A stretch of 64,000 bases of DNA from contig NZ_JAATEM010000032.1 in assembly GCF_012034205.1 (NCBI RefSeq), positions 22,589-86,588 on the forward strand. Direction: 5' to 3'. The translations under genes were made by a program, and so were the position numbers. The stretch is from Streptomyces composti. Lineage in GTDB: Bacteria > Actinomycetota > Actinomycetes > Streptomycetales > Streptomycetaceae. The notes beneath the pieces are model-generated. The model saw nothing but the letters and a program-made list of their open reading frames with translations, was not told the origin of the DNA and did not search any database. Positions 35,869 to 45,927 of the stretch are shown here, piece after piece (position 1 is the first letter of the stretch; each line of letters starts with the position of its first letter).

Positions 35869-37287
35869 TCAGGTCTGGCGCAGGCGCCGCCAGACGGCCT
35901 TGGCCGCGTTGTGCCCCGACATGCCGTGCACACCGGGTCCCGGCGGGGTGGCCGAGGAGCAGATGTAGACGGCCGGGTGCGGGGTGGCGTACGGGAAGAG
36001 GGACAGCCGGGGCCGCAGCAGGGCCTGCAGGCCGGTGACCGCGCCGGTGGCGATGTCGCCGCCGACGTAGTTGGCGTTGCGCGCGGCCAGCTCGGGCGGT
36101 CCCGCGGTGGCGCGGGCCAGGACGCGGTCGCGGAAGCCGGGGGCGAAGCGCTCCAGCTGGCGTTCGATGGCGTCGGTGAGGTCTCCGGTCCAGCCGTTGG
36201 GGACGTGTCCGTAGGCCCAGAAGACCTGCTTGCCCTCGGGCGCCCTGGTGGGGTCGACGACGCCGGGCTGCACGGTGATGAGGAATGGCGCGTCGGGGGC
36301 GCGGCCCTCGCGGGAGGCGGCGCGCAGGGCGGTGCCGATCTCCCGGCTGCTGGCGCCGATCTGCACGGTGCCGGCCACGCGGGCCTCGGGCGCGGTCCAC
36401 GGCACCGGCCCGTCCAGGGCGTAGTCGATCTTGAAGACGCCCGGGCCGTACCGGTAGCGGTGGTACAGGTCGCCGAGGCCGGCGATGCGGGCCAGGGCGG
36501 TGGGCGAGGTGTCGAAGACGTAGGCGCGGGCCGGCGGCAGGTCGTCGAGGCGTTTGACCTCGTAGTCGGTGTGGATCTGGCCGCCGAGATCCTTCAGGTG
36601 GGCGGCGAGCGCGTCGGAGATGGCCTGGGAACCGCCGCGGGCGACGGGCCAGCCGCGGGCGTGCGCGGCGAGGGCGAAGACCAGGCCGATGGCGCTGGTG
36701 GCGAAGCCGCTCAGGGGTGCCATGACGTGGGCGACGAGACCGGCGAGGAGCGCCTTGGCCTTCTCGTCGCGGAAGCGGCGCATCAGCCAGGTGGACGGCG
36801 GCAGCCCGGCGAGCCCGAAGCGGGCGAGGGTGACCGGATCGCGGGGCAGCGCGGTCAGCGGCAGGGACATGAAGTCGCGGGCGAGGGTGTCCCAGCGGGG
36901 CAGGAAGGGCTGCACCAGGCGTCGGTAGGTGCCGGCGTCCCGGGGGCCGAAGGACGCGGCGGTCTCGGCCGGTGACCGGGACAGCACGGCCGCGGAGCCG
37001 TCCGGGAAGGGGTGGGCCATGGGCAGCTCGGGCTGCAGCCACTGGAGCCCGTAGCGCTCCAGGGGCAGGGCGCGGAAGGCCGGGGAGTTGATGCCGAGGG
37101 GGTGTGCCGCGGCGCAGGGGTCGTGGCGGAAGCCGGGCAGGGTGAGCTCCTCGGTGCGGGCCCCGCCGCCCACGGTCTCCCTGGCCTCGAACAGCGCCAC
37201 GGTGAAGCCGCGCCGGGCCAGCTCCACGGCGGCGGTCAGTCCGTTCGGCCCCGCACCCACGACGACCGCATCGAGCATCGACGGCAC
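35869..37287 (-). CDS. Phytoene-desaturase-like FAD/NAD(P)-dependent oxidoreductase
   Basis: A 472-residue flavoprotein of the CrtI/phytoene dehydrogenase-like group, in the FAD amine-oxidase superfamily. The ADP-binding GAGPNGLTAA (about 11-20) is followed by E-A-R-E-T-V-G-G-G-A-R-T, and the C-terminal FAD segment G-V-H-G-M-S-G-H-N-A-A is near 453. Homologues include carotenoid desaturases and retinol saturase-like enzymes. No carotenoid genes are adjacent, so the substrate is unknown. The GTG at 37287 follows AGGAG by 7 bases. The stop lies 49 bases upstream of the macro-domain start, so the two may be co-transcribed. Confidence 0.8.
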   Translation of the reverse strand: MPSMLDAVVVGAGPNGLTAAVELARRGFTVALFEARETVGGGARTEELTLPGFRHDPCAAAHPLGINSPAFRALPLERYGLQWLQPELPMAHPFPDGSAAVLSRSPAETAASFGPRDAGTYRRLVQPFLPRWDTLARDFMSLPLTALPRDPVTLARFGLAGLPPSTWLMRRFRDEKAKALLAGLVAHVMAPLSGFATSAIGLVFALAAHARGWPVARGGSQAISDALAAHLKDLGGQIHTDYEVKRLDDLPPARAYVFDTSPTALARIAGLGDLYHRYRYGPGVFKIDYALDGPVPWTAPEARVAGTVQIGASSREIGTALRAASREGRAPDAPFLITVQPGVVDPTRAPEGKQVFWAYGHVPNGWTGDLTDAIERQLERFAPGFRDRVLARATAGPPELAARNANYVGGDIATGAVTGLQALLRPRLSLFPYATPHPAVYICSSATPPGPGVHGMSGHNAAKAVWRRLRQT

Positions 37288-37510
37288 CTTCGGACTCCTT
37301 TGTCAGCCGGTGGCCACTGGGGGATCAGGATATGCCGGGCCGCCCTCGCGCCGGTCTCGGGCCGCGAGGTGATCGTCCGCCGCCCGCGCCGCGCGGAGCC
37401 CGGGCCGTGCGGCGCCCCGCCGGAGCGAGCGCCCCCGCAACGGGCCGACGGGGCATGGCAGATCACCCCGGATCACCCCGGACGGCTCCCGAGCACCGTG
37501 GCCAGGGACA

Positions 37511-38356
37511 TCAGGCCCCGTCGGACAGCAGCCCGGCCACCCGGCGGGCGGTCGCGGCGTCGCGGGCGGCGGTGAACGGCAGGGTGTTGCCGCCGGTGAT
37601 GCGGAACGGCTCGCCCGCGCGGGTCAGATGCGTTCCTCCCGCCTCCTCGACCAGCAGCAGCCCGGCCGCGTGGTCCCAGGCCGCCTCCCAGCTGAAGGCG
37701 GTGGCGTCGGACTCGCCGCGGGCGACCGCCAAATACTCCAGGCCGGCCGAGCCGCAGGAGCGCGGGGCCACGCCCTCGGTCCACAGGCCGAGCAGGGCCC
37801 GCTTCTGCTCGTCCGTGGTGTAGTCGGGGTGGGAGACCGCCACCCGCAGCTCGCTGCCGGGCTCCGGGGAGCCCGCGTGCAGCGGCTCGCCGTCGAGCCG
37901 GGCGCCCTGGCCGCGGACGGCGGCGGCGAGCAGGCCGCGGGCGGGTGCGTAGGTCCAGGAGGCGTGCACCACTCCCCCGTGTGCGAGTGCGACGAGCGTG
38001 CAGAAGCCGGGCTCGCCGCGCACGAACTGCCGGGTGCCGTCGACCGGGTCGACGATCCACACCGGCGCCTCGCCGCGTATCGCCTCGTACGAGGCGGGGT
38101 CGGCGTGCACCGCCTCCTCGCCGACCACGACCGAGCCGGGCAGCAGCGCGGGCAGCGTCTTGGTCAGATACAGCTCCGCCTTGCGGTCCGCGTCGGTGAC
38201 CAGGTCGTGCGGGCCGCTCTTGTGGTCCACCTCGTGCTCGGCGAGCCGGCGCCAGCGCGGCATGATCTCCTGCGCCGCCGCCTCCCGCACGGCCTCCTCC
38301 ACATCGGCGGAGCGGCGGGAGAGGAACTCGTCGATGGTGTTGTGGGCGTCGATCAT
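37511..38356 (-). CDS. Inositol monophosphatase family phosphatase
   Basis: A 281-residue Mg2+-dependent phosphatase. Family signatures are V-V-G-E-E-A near residue 77, W-I-V-D-P-V-D-G-T (about 102-110) with the metal-binding aspartates, and the C-terminal W-E-A-A-W-D-H-A-A-G-L-L-L-V-E-E-A-G-G. Substrates in the family include inositol phosphates, histidinol phosphate, PAP and fructose-1,6-bisphosphate. The sequence does not choose between them, and no biosynthetic neighbours help. The ATG at 38356 is preceded by GGAG at very short spacing. It appears to be a single-gene unit, cytoplasmic. Confidence 0.85.
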   Translation of the reverse strand: MIDAHNTIDEFLSRRSADVEEAVREAAAQEIMPRWRRLAEHEVDHKSGPHDLVTDADRKAELYLTKTLPALLPGSVVVGEEAVHADPASYEAIRGEAPVWIVDPVDGTRQFVRGEPGFCTLVALAHGGVVHASWTYAPARGLLAAAVRGQGARLDGEPLHAGSPEPGSELRVAVSHPDYTTDEQKRALLGLWTEGVAPRSCGSAGLEYLAVARGESDATAFSWEAAWDHAAGLLLVEEAGGTHLTRAGEPFRITGGNTLPFTAARDAATARRVAGLLSDGA

Positions 38357-38596
38357 GTCTCCATGAGAGCACGTCGTCCCGCCGCGCCCCACTCGCCCGG
38401 GTACCGGGCGCTGCGCACCCGGTCGCGAAGTTCGGGACCGGGCCGCGCGGGGGCCTGCGGGCACGCACCGTCCCGTCTCCGTCACCGCCCGAGCACGCAG
38501 CGAGTTGGGCCCTTCCGCCCCACAGGGAAGCGTGTGACACTGGCGTCCCGTCCGCAGTGTGGACCCCCCTCCGCCCCGACCCACGAGAAGTGCGCC

Positions 38597-39265
38597 GTGC
38601 GTTCCTTTCCTCTGCCGATCGCCCTGACCGCGCGCCTGTCCCCGGTGGTCGTACTCGCCGCTGCAGGGTGGGCGCTGTCCTCCGGCCCGCTGGCCGCCCC
38701 GCAGGCCGCCGAGAAGCCGGCCACCGAGAAGAAGACGCAGACGCAGTCCGCCTCCGCGCCGTCGGCGACCCAGGAGGCGAAGACCTACACCGCCGCGCCC
38801 GCCCCGTGCACCGGCATTCCCAAAGACACCATCAAGTCCCTTGTGCCGAACGCCAAGACGGCCGGCAAGGAGATACCGTCGACCGACGCCAAGCTGCGCC
38901 GCACCTGCTCGTGGAACGCCCTCAAGGGGTACGAGTACCGCTGGCTGGACGTGTCCTTCGAGGTGATGGCCTCCGACGAGGCGGCGAAGCGGTCGTACGA
39001 GGGGCGGCTGCAGCAGAAGAGCGGCGGCGGGGCCGTCCCGGGGCTGGGTGACGCGGCGTACTCCGTCGTCAACCTCACCACCGAGGACAAGCAGGAGACC
39101 CGCGAGGGCACGGTGGTGGCCCGCGCCGCCAACGCGCTGGTGATCGTCACCTACAACGGCAGCGACTTCGAGTCCAAGAAGGCGCCCGGTTCGGACGAGA
39201 TCAACAAGGGGGCCATCAAGGCCGCCAAGGCGGCGATGGCGACCCTGGAGAAGACCCGGGACTGA
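38597..39265 (+). CDS. Secreted protein, DUF3558-like
   Basis: A 222-residue exported protein of unknown function. An N-terminal basic and hydrophobic signal (about 1-37, cleavage near A-A-P-Q-A-A) is followed by a Lys/Thr/Ser-rich linker (40-65). The globular domain has P-C-T-G-I-P near residue 75 and C-S-W near residue 104, the Cys pair pattern of DUF3558-type cell-envelope proteins. No lipobox cysteine is seen, so it is probably soluble and secreted rather than a lipoprotein. The GTG at 38597 follows GAGAAG. It is monocistronic between the phosphatase and the CAP-domain gene. Confidence 0.65.
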   Translation: MRSFPLPIALTARLSPVVVLAAAGWALSSGPLAAPQAAEKPATEKKTQTQSASAPSATQEAKTYTAAPAPCTGIPKDTIKSLVPNAKTAGKEIPSTDAKLRRTCSWNALKGYEYRWLDVSFEVMASDEAAKRSYEGRLQQKSGGGAVPGLGDAAYSVVNLTTEDKQETREGTVVARAANALVIVTYNGSDFESKKAPGSDEINKGAIKAAKAAMATLEKTRD

Positions 39266-39624
39266 CATACGGAATCCGCGGTTCCGTGACATCCGTCACA
39301 CGCTCCTCCCGATCTATGCGGGTCCGTTAGTAGAGGCCGCCGCAACGACATAGTCGACTTGTCCGTCTTGCCCCTGGGGTGGGGGCGAGCGGCACGAGAG
39401 ACGGCCGCCTCCGCCCGCGGGTCCCGCCGTCTCTTCGCACATGCAAGCCTCTTGACGTGACGACAGCCCCTCCGGCGCCTCCTCCCGGGCCGCTTGGCAC
39501 GCCCGGCCGCTCGCCGCAAGGGGCGCGTCGGCCTACGAGGCGGGCTAGTAAATGCGCCCGTTGCCCTGTGCGCCGGGACCTCCCAAGAATGGCCACCCTC
39601 CGGACATCAAGGGTGAGGTCACGC
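39266..39624. other. Intergenic region with an inverted repeat, upstream of the CAP-domain gene
   Basis: This is 359 bases without a gene. AGAGACGGC (39397-39405) and GCCGTCTCT (39426-39434) form a 9-bp perfect stem with a 20-base loop. Shortly after the preceding stop, TGAC-ATCC-GTCA (39287-39298) is a small palindrome. I looked for a c-di-AMP (ydaO) leader, common before Streptomyces wall-associated proteins, and did not see its conserved core. No promoter is convincing. Confidence 0.35.
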
Positions 39625-40461
39625 ATGGCAAAGCATCGCCACGAGCAGCGCTACCGGCGGCCGGCCGTCGCCGCGATCGCCGCGAGCGTCATAGGCATAC
39701 CGTCCGTCGCCATGGCCTGTACCGACTGGCCCGGCGACGATCGGGGGCGGCAGGACCGCACCGCCGCCACCACGGTCGCCTCCGAGGACCGGTGGGACGG
39801 CGCGAACTGGTACCGCGAGTGGAGCAGCCGCCCGGGCAACGACCCCTCGGCGCGCACCACGCCCGACGCGAGTCCGTCGAAGAAGCACAGGAAGACGCAC
39901 AAGAAGAAGGACGACGACACGTCCGACAAGGCCCGCGAGGCGAAGAAGAGGAAGGCGAAGACCGCCCGGACCGGCCGCGCCTCCGAGCCGGCGAGCACGC
40001 CGAGCGCCGAGCCCACCACCTCCGCCCCGAAGCCTCCCGCCTCCACGGCCCCCTCCTCGCCGGGCACCGCCAAGCCCTCCGCCACCGCCACGGGTGACGT
40101 CGCCCGGGTCGTGGAGCTGGTCAACGCCGAGCGCGCCAAGGCGGGTTGCTCGGCGGTGACCGTCAACTCCAAGCTGACCAAGGCCGCCCAGGACCACAGC
40201 GCGGACATGGCGGCGAACGGGAACATGTCGCACACCGGCTCCGACGGCTCCACCCCCGACCAGCGCATCACCCGCGCCGGCTACAGCTGGAGCACCTACG
40301 GCGAGAACGTCGCCTACGGCTACTCCACTCCGGAGCAGGTGATGCAGGGCTGGATGAACAGTCCCGGCCACCGGGAGAACATCCTCAACTGCGCCTTCGA
40401 GGAGATCGGCGTCGGACTCTCCGGCACCTACTGGACCCAGGACTTCGGCACCGCCCGCTAG
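39625..40461 (+). CDS. Exported CAP (SCP/PR-1-like) domain protein
   Basis: A 278-residue secreted protein. Residues about 1-31 form a signal peptide (R-R-P-A-V-A-A-I-A-A-S-V-I-G). A strongly basic stretch rich in Lys (about 88-125) and a Pro/Ser/Thr linker (130-155) follow. The C-terminal CAP domain (about 158-276) has the typical V-N-x-x-R, M-S-H-T-G, G-E-N-V-A and H-R-E-N-I-L-N motifs. Bacterial CAP proteins are cell-wall or extracellular, often with unknown activity. The Lys-rich region would bind anionic wall polymers or teichoic acids. The ATG at 39625 has GGTGAGG 6 bases upstream. Confidence 0.85.
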   Translation: MAKHRHEQRYRRPAVAAIAASVIGIPSVAMACTDWPGDDRGRQDRTAATTVASEDRWDGANWYREWSSRPGNDPSARTTPDASPSKKHRKTHKKKDDDTSDKAREAKKRKAKTARTGRASEPASTPSAEPTTSAPKPPASTAPSSPGTAKPSATATGDVARVVELVNAERAKAGCSAVTVNSKLTKAAQDHSADMAANGNMSHTGSDGSTPDQRITRAGYSWSTYGENVAYGYSTPEQVMQGWMNSPGHRENILNCAFEEIGVGLSGTYWTQDFGTAR

Positions 40462-40490
40462 CCCAGGTACCGGTCCCCCGCCGGAGAGGG

Positions 40491-40570
40491 CACGTGCCGC
40501 TCACCGGAGGGGGCACCTGCCGCTCACCGGAGGGGCCACCTGCCGATCACCGGAGAGGGGCACCTGCCGG

Positions 40571-40584
<14 letters not shown>
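40491..40584. repeat. 23–24-bp tandem repeat, four copies
   Basis: Four imperfect units start at 40491, 40514, 40537 and 40561. Each has the core CACCTGCCG-N-TCACCGGAG, with CACGTG in the first. They lie between the CAP-domain stop and the permease gene. The last unit contains the permease stop codon (40571-40573). Each unit also contains the small palindrome-like CCGG. They may act as an attenuator or simply be slippage repeats. Confidence 0.8.
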
Positions 40585-42115
<1,531 letters not shown>

Positions 42116-42229
42116 GGACGTTCCCTTCGGCGGGGAGGACCGGTGGTGAACGAGGGGACGGATTCCTGCAAGGGTCGTGCTCGATCCGAGGGCCGGCGGG
42201 TGCGTGGGGGGGGCGGGTGCGCGGGCGGG

Positions 42230-43231
42230 TCAGCCCTTGAGCGCGGGGATGATCTCCGCGCCGTACGCGTCGATCGTCTGCTCCTGTGCGTCGTGCATGT
42301 CGTAGACGGCGAACTGGTCGACGCCCAGCTCGCGCAGCGCCTGCAGCTTCTCGATGTGCGCCTCGGCGGGGCCGAGCAGGCAGAACCGGTCGACGATCTC
42401 GTCCGGCACGAAGTCCGTGGACGGATTGCCGGCCCGGCCGTGGTGGCTGTAGTCGTAGTCCTGGCGGCCCTTGATGTACTCGGTCAGCGCCTCGGGCACC
42501 ATGTCGGAGTGCTCGCCGTAGCGGGCCACCAGGTCGGCGACGTGGTTGCCGACCATGCCGCCGAACCAGCGGCACTGCTCGCGGGCATGGGCCAGGTCGT
42601 CGCCGACGTAGGCGGGGGCGGCCACGCAGATGGTGACGGAGCCGGGGTCCCGGCCCGCCTCGGCGGCGGCGTCGCGCACCGCCTTGACCATCCACTCGGT
42701 GAGGTAGGGGTCGGCGAGCTGCAGGATGAACCCGTCGGCCTTCTGCCCGGCGAGCGCCAGCGCCTTCGGCCCGTACGCCGCCATCCACACCGGGAGCTTT
42801 CCGTCGCGCACCCAGGGGATGCGCAGCGGCTTGCCGTCGACCTCGGCCTCCCGGCCCTCGGCGAGGTCGCGGATGACGCCGATGGCCTCGCCCAGGCGGG
42901 CCAGGGTGTTGGGTCTGCGTCCGGCGACGCGCATGGCGGAGTCGCCGCGGCCGATGCCGCACACGGTGCGGTTGCCGAACATGTCGTTGAGGGTGGCGAA
43001 GGTGGAGGCGGTGACCTCCCAGGTGCGGGTGCCCGGGTTGGTGACCATCGGGCCGACCGTGAGTTTCGTGGTGTTGGCGAGGATCTGGCTGTAGATGACG
43101 AACGGCTCCTGCCACAGCACGGCGGAGTCGAAGGTCCAGCCGTAGGTGAAACCGCTGCGTTCGGCGCGCTTCATCAGGCTGATGACCCGCGAGGCGGGCG
43201 GGTCGGTCTGCAGGACGAGTCCGAAGTCCAT
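42230..43231 (-). CDS. F420-type LLM oxidoreductase, TIGR03842-like
   Basis: A 333-residue (beta/alpha)8-barrel of the luciferase-like, F420-dependent superfamily, related to methylene-H4MPT reductase (Mer). The N-terminal M-D-F-G-L-V-L-Q-T-D-P-P and the central V-C-G-I-G-R-G-D-S are typical of TIGR03842, a family whose reaction is unknown. It lies between dihydropyrimidinase (22 bases upstream in the operon) and the NCS1 permease. This placement suggests it acts on a pyrimidine or hydantoin. It could reduce uracil or thymine to the dihydro form, the step otherwise missing here. That is inference. The start follows AGGAG. Confidence 0.85.
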   Translation of the reverse strand: MDFGLVLQTDPPASRVISLMKRAERSGFTYGWTFDSAVLWQEPFVIYSQILANTTKLTVGPMVTNPGTRTWEVTASTFATLNDMFGNRTVCGIGRGDSAMRVAGRRPNTLARLGEAIGVIRDLAEGREAEVDGKPLRIPWVRDGKLPVWMAAYGPKALALAGQKADGFILQLADPYLTEWMVKAVRDAAAEAGRDPGSVTICVAAPAYVGDDLAHAREQCRWFGGMVGNHVADLVARYGEHSDMVPEALTEYIKGRQDYDYSHHGRAGNPSTDFVPDEIVDRFCLLGPAEAHIEKLQALRELGVDQFAVYDMHDAQEQTIDAYGAEIIPALKG

Positions 43232-43253
43232 GGCACGACTCCTTGCGTGAGGT

Positions 43254-44657
43254 TCAGCCGAGGTACTGGCAGGTGGAGCGCGGGGTGTAGACGCCGTGCC
43301 CGGCGTGTCCGGTGTACTCCCGCTCGGTGATGACCGGGACGCCGCGGGAGAGGACGGTCTCGACCCGGCCGGTGATCCGCTTGCCCTCGTAGGCCGAGTA
43401 GTCGACGTTCATGTGGTGGGTCTCGGCGGACAGCACCTGCTCGGCGTGCGGGTCGTAGATCACGACGTCGGCGTCGGCACCGGGCGCGATGGTGCCCTTC
43501 TTCGGGTAGAGGCCGAACATCCGGGCCGGGGTGGCGCAGGCGATCTCGATCCAGCGGCGGCGGCTGATGTGCCCGTCCAGGACGGCCTGGTGGAGCAGGT
43601 CCATGCGGTTCTCCACGCCCGGGAGCCCGTTGGGGATCTTGGAGAAGTCGCCGCGGCCGAGTTCCTTCTGGCCGACGAAGCAGAACGGGCAGTGGTCGGT
43701 GGAGACCACCTGGAGGTCGTCGGTGCGCAGGCCCTGCCAGAGCTTGGCCTGGTGCTCCTTGGGCCGCAGCGGCGTGCTGCAGACGTACTTGGCGCCCTCG
43801 AAGTCCGGCTCGGCGAGGTTGTCGGTGGACAGGAACAGGTACTGCGGGCAGGTCTCGGCGAAGACCGGAAGACCCTCGTCGCGAGCGCGGGCGAGTTCGG
43901 CGACCGCCTCCATGGCGGAGACGTGCACCACGTACAGCGGGGCACCCGCGACCTGGGCGAGGCGGATGGCGCGGTGCGTGGCCTCGGCCTCGAGGAGGGC
44001 CTTGCGCACCTCGCCGTGGTAGCGGGGGTCGGTCTCGCCGCGGGCGAGCGCCTGCTCGACGAGGACGTCGATGGCGATGCCGTTCTCGGCGTGCATCATG
44101 ATCAGTCCGCCGTTCTCGGCGGAGCGCTGCATGGCGCGCAGGATCTGCCCGTCGTCGGAGTAGAAGACGCCCGGGTAGGCCATGAACTGCTTGAACGAGG
44201 TGACGCCCTCCTCCACGAGGAGGTCCATCTCCTTCAGGGTCTCCTGGTTCACATCGGAGACGATCATGTGGAAGCCGTAGTCGATGGCGCAGTTGCCCTC
44301 GGCCTTGGCGTGCCAGGCGTCGAGTCCGGCGCGCAGCGACTGGCCGACGCTCTGCACGGCGAAGTCGACGACGGTGGTGGTGCCGCCCCAGGCGGCGGCG
44401 CGGGTGCCGGTCTCGAAGGTGTCGGAGGCGAAGGTGCCGCCGAACGGCAGCTCCATGTGGGTGTGGGCGTCGACGCCGCCCGGGATGACGTACTTGCCGG
44501 TGGCGTCGATGACGCGGTCGGCGGTGAGGGCCTCGGCCGCGGGGGTGCCGGTGGCGGCGAGGGCGGCGATGCGGCCGTCCTCGATCAGGATGTCGGCGTG
44601 GGTCTCGTCGGCGGCGGTGATGACGAGGCCGCCGCGGATCAGTGTCCGGCTGCTCAT
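43254..44657 (-). CDS. hydA: Dihydropyrimidinase / D-hydantoinase
   Basis: A 467-residue cyclic amidohydrolase that opens dihydrouracil or dihydrothymine to N-carbamoyl-beta-amino acids (or hydantoins to N-carbamoyl amino acids). The TIM barrel holds two metals. The H-x-H motif is at H65 and H67 (DAHTHME), and the carboxylated lysine is K156 (GVTSFKQFMAY). Downstream His residues (H-A-E-N-G, V-H-V-S) and D-H-C-P-F complete the centre. Length and motifs match the family. It is flanked by a beta-ureidopropionase-like amidohydrolase upstream and the LLM oxidoreductase downstream. Confidence 0.95.
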   Translation of the reverse strand: MSSRTLIRGGLVITAADETHADILIEDGRIAALAATGTPAAEALTADRVIDATGKYVIPGGVDAHTHMELPFGGTFASDTFETGTRAAAWGGTTTVVDFAVQSVGQSLRAGLDAWHAKAEGNCAIDYGFHMIVSDVNQETLKEMDLLVEEGVTSFKQFMAYPGVFYSDDGQILRAMQRSAENGGLIMMHAENGIAIDVLVEQALARGETDPRYHGEVRKALLEAEATHRAIRLAQVAGAPLYVVHVSAMEAVAELARARDEGLPVFAETCPQYLFLSTDNLAEPDFEGAKYVCSTPLRPKEHQAKLWQGLRTDDLQVVSTDHCPFCFVGQKELGRGDFSKIPNGLPGVENRMDLLHQAVLDGHISRRRWIEIACATPARMFGLYPKKGTIAPGADADVVIYDPHAEQVLSAETHHMNVDYSAYEGKRITGRVETVLSRGVPVITEREYTGHAGHGVYTPRSTCQYLG

Positions 44658-44796
44658 GTCCGTCTCGCTCCTCGCTGTGGGTGCGTGCGGGTGGTGTGAG
44701 GGCTCGTCGCTCCCCCGGTTCCTGGCCTCGCTCGGTCCGGGAGCCCGTGGTGGCGGGGCCGCGGGCGGTCCGCGGCCCCGCGCCCGGCCGGGGCGG

Positions 44797-45639
44797 TTAC
44801 GGTGCGGTCAGCGGCGTGTAGGCGGCGGGCGCGCGGTCCCGGTAGAACTGCCAGCGGTCCCGGACCTCGCGGAGCTTGGCCATGTCCAGGTCCCGCACGA
44901 CCAGTTCGGTCTCCTTGTCGCCGGCCACCTCGCCCACGAAGTGGGCCTCCGGGTCGACGAAGTAGCTGGTGCCGTAGAAGTCGTTGTCGCCCAGCTCCTC
45001 CACGCCGACCCGGTTGATCGCGCCGACGAAGTACTCGTTGGCGACCGCGGCCGCGGGCTGCTCCAGCTGCCACAGGTAGCCGGACAGGCCCCGGGAGGTG
45101 GCCGAGGGGTTGAACACGATCTCCGCGCCCGCGAGTCCCAGGGCCCGCCAGCCCTCGGGGAAGTGACGGTCGTAGCAGATGTAGACGCCGATCCGGCCGG
45201 CCGCGGTGTCGAAGACGGGCCAGCCGAGGTTGCCGGGCCGGAAGTAGAACTTCTCCCAGAAACCGCGCACCTGGGGGATGTGCGTCTTGCGGTACTTGCC
45301 GAGGTAGGAGCCGTCGGCGTCGATCACCGCCGCGGTGTTGTAGAGGACGCCGGGCTGCTCCTCCTCGTACATCGGCAGTACCAGGACGATGCCCAGCTCC
45401 CGGGCGAGGGACTGGAAGCGTTTGACGACCGGGCCGTCGGGGACGGCCTCCGCGTACTCGTAGAAGGCCGGGTCCTGCACCTGGCAGAAGTAGGGGCCGT
45501 AGAACAGCTCCTGGAAGCACAGCACTTGAGCGCCCTGGGCGGCAGCGTCGCGGGCTGCCTGTTCGTGGACCTGGATCATCGACTCCTTGTCGCCGGTCCA
45601 GGCGGTCTGGAAGACGGCGGCACGGATCACTCGGCTCAT
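44797..45639 (-). CDS. Nitrilase-superfamily amidohydrolase, probable beta-ureidopropionase (copy 1)
   Basis: A 280-residue carbon-nitrogen hydrolase. The catalytic triad is E44 (CFQELFYG), K118 (KYRKTH) and C155 (YICYDRHFPEG). The Y-D-R-H-F-P-E-G-W and G-T-S-Y-F-V-D-P segments fit N-carbamoyl-beta-alanine/N-carbamoyl amino acid amidohydrolases. It would hydrolyse the product of HydA to beta-alanine, CO2 and ammonia. A paralogue of identical length with the same catalytic positions is encoded at 48813-49655. It is the first gene after the PucR-associated promoter region at 45640-45927. The start follows CGGAGG. Confidence 0.9.
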   Translation of the reverse strand: MSRVIRAAVFQTAWTGDKESMIQVHEQAARDAAAQGAQVLCFQELFYGPYFCQVQDPAFYEYAEAVPDGPVVKRFQSLARELGIVLVLPMYEEEQPGVLYNTAAVIDADGSYLGKYRKTHIPQVRGFWEKFYFRPGNLGWPVFDTAAGRIGVYICYDRHFPEGWRALGLAGAEIVFNPSATSRGLSGYLWQLEQPAAAVANEYFVGAINRVGVEELGDNDFYGTSYFVDPEAHFVGEVAGDKETELVVRDLDMAKLREVRDRWQFYRDRAPAAYTPLTAP

Positions 45640-45705
45640 CGCAACCTCCGGTCGCTCGGTGTGCGGTGAGCCTAGGAAGCGCGCGAGCCCGCGTTGAGGT
45701 ACACG

Positions 45706-45744
45706 GTGTCACGTCTGCGGGTGCCCGGCGTGTCACCGTGTCAC
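45706..45744. promoter_or_regulatory. Three direct GTGTCAC repeats upstream of the catabolic operon
   Basis: GTGTCAC occurs at 45706-45712, 45730-45736 and 45738-45744, which read as GTGACAC on the transcribed strand. They lie 67-105 bases upstream of the amidohydrolase start. A -10-like TAGGCT (minus strand, about 45669-45674) is between them and the gene. This placement suits an activator such as PucR. Confidence 0.4.
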
Positions 45745-45927
45745 TGCTGAACCGGCCCATGTTTCACCGCCGTTGTCGCAAGTGGTCGCGGGTTTCGAAG
45801 GTGTTGCTGATGATGTGTCGGTGGTCGGGCGCGTCAGGCGTCCCCGGTGTCGCCCGGGACGCCGGCGGTGCCGTTCGTGGCGTCACCCGTGTGCGCGCGG
45901 GGCGTCAGCGGTGCCGTGCGGAGCGCG

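Noticed and set aside
39266..39624. c-di-AMP (ydaO) riboswitch upstream of the CAP-domain gene
   Set aside because: Such leaders often precede Streptomyces wall proteins, but the conserved sequence blocks are absent on inspection.
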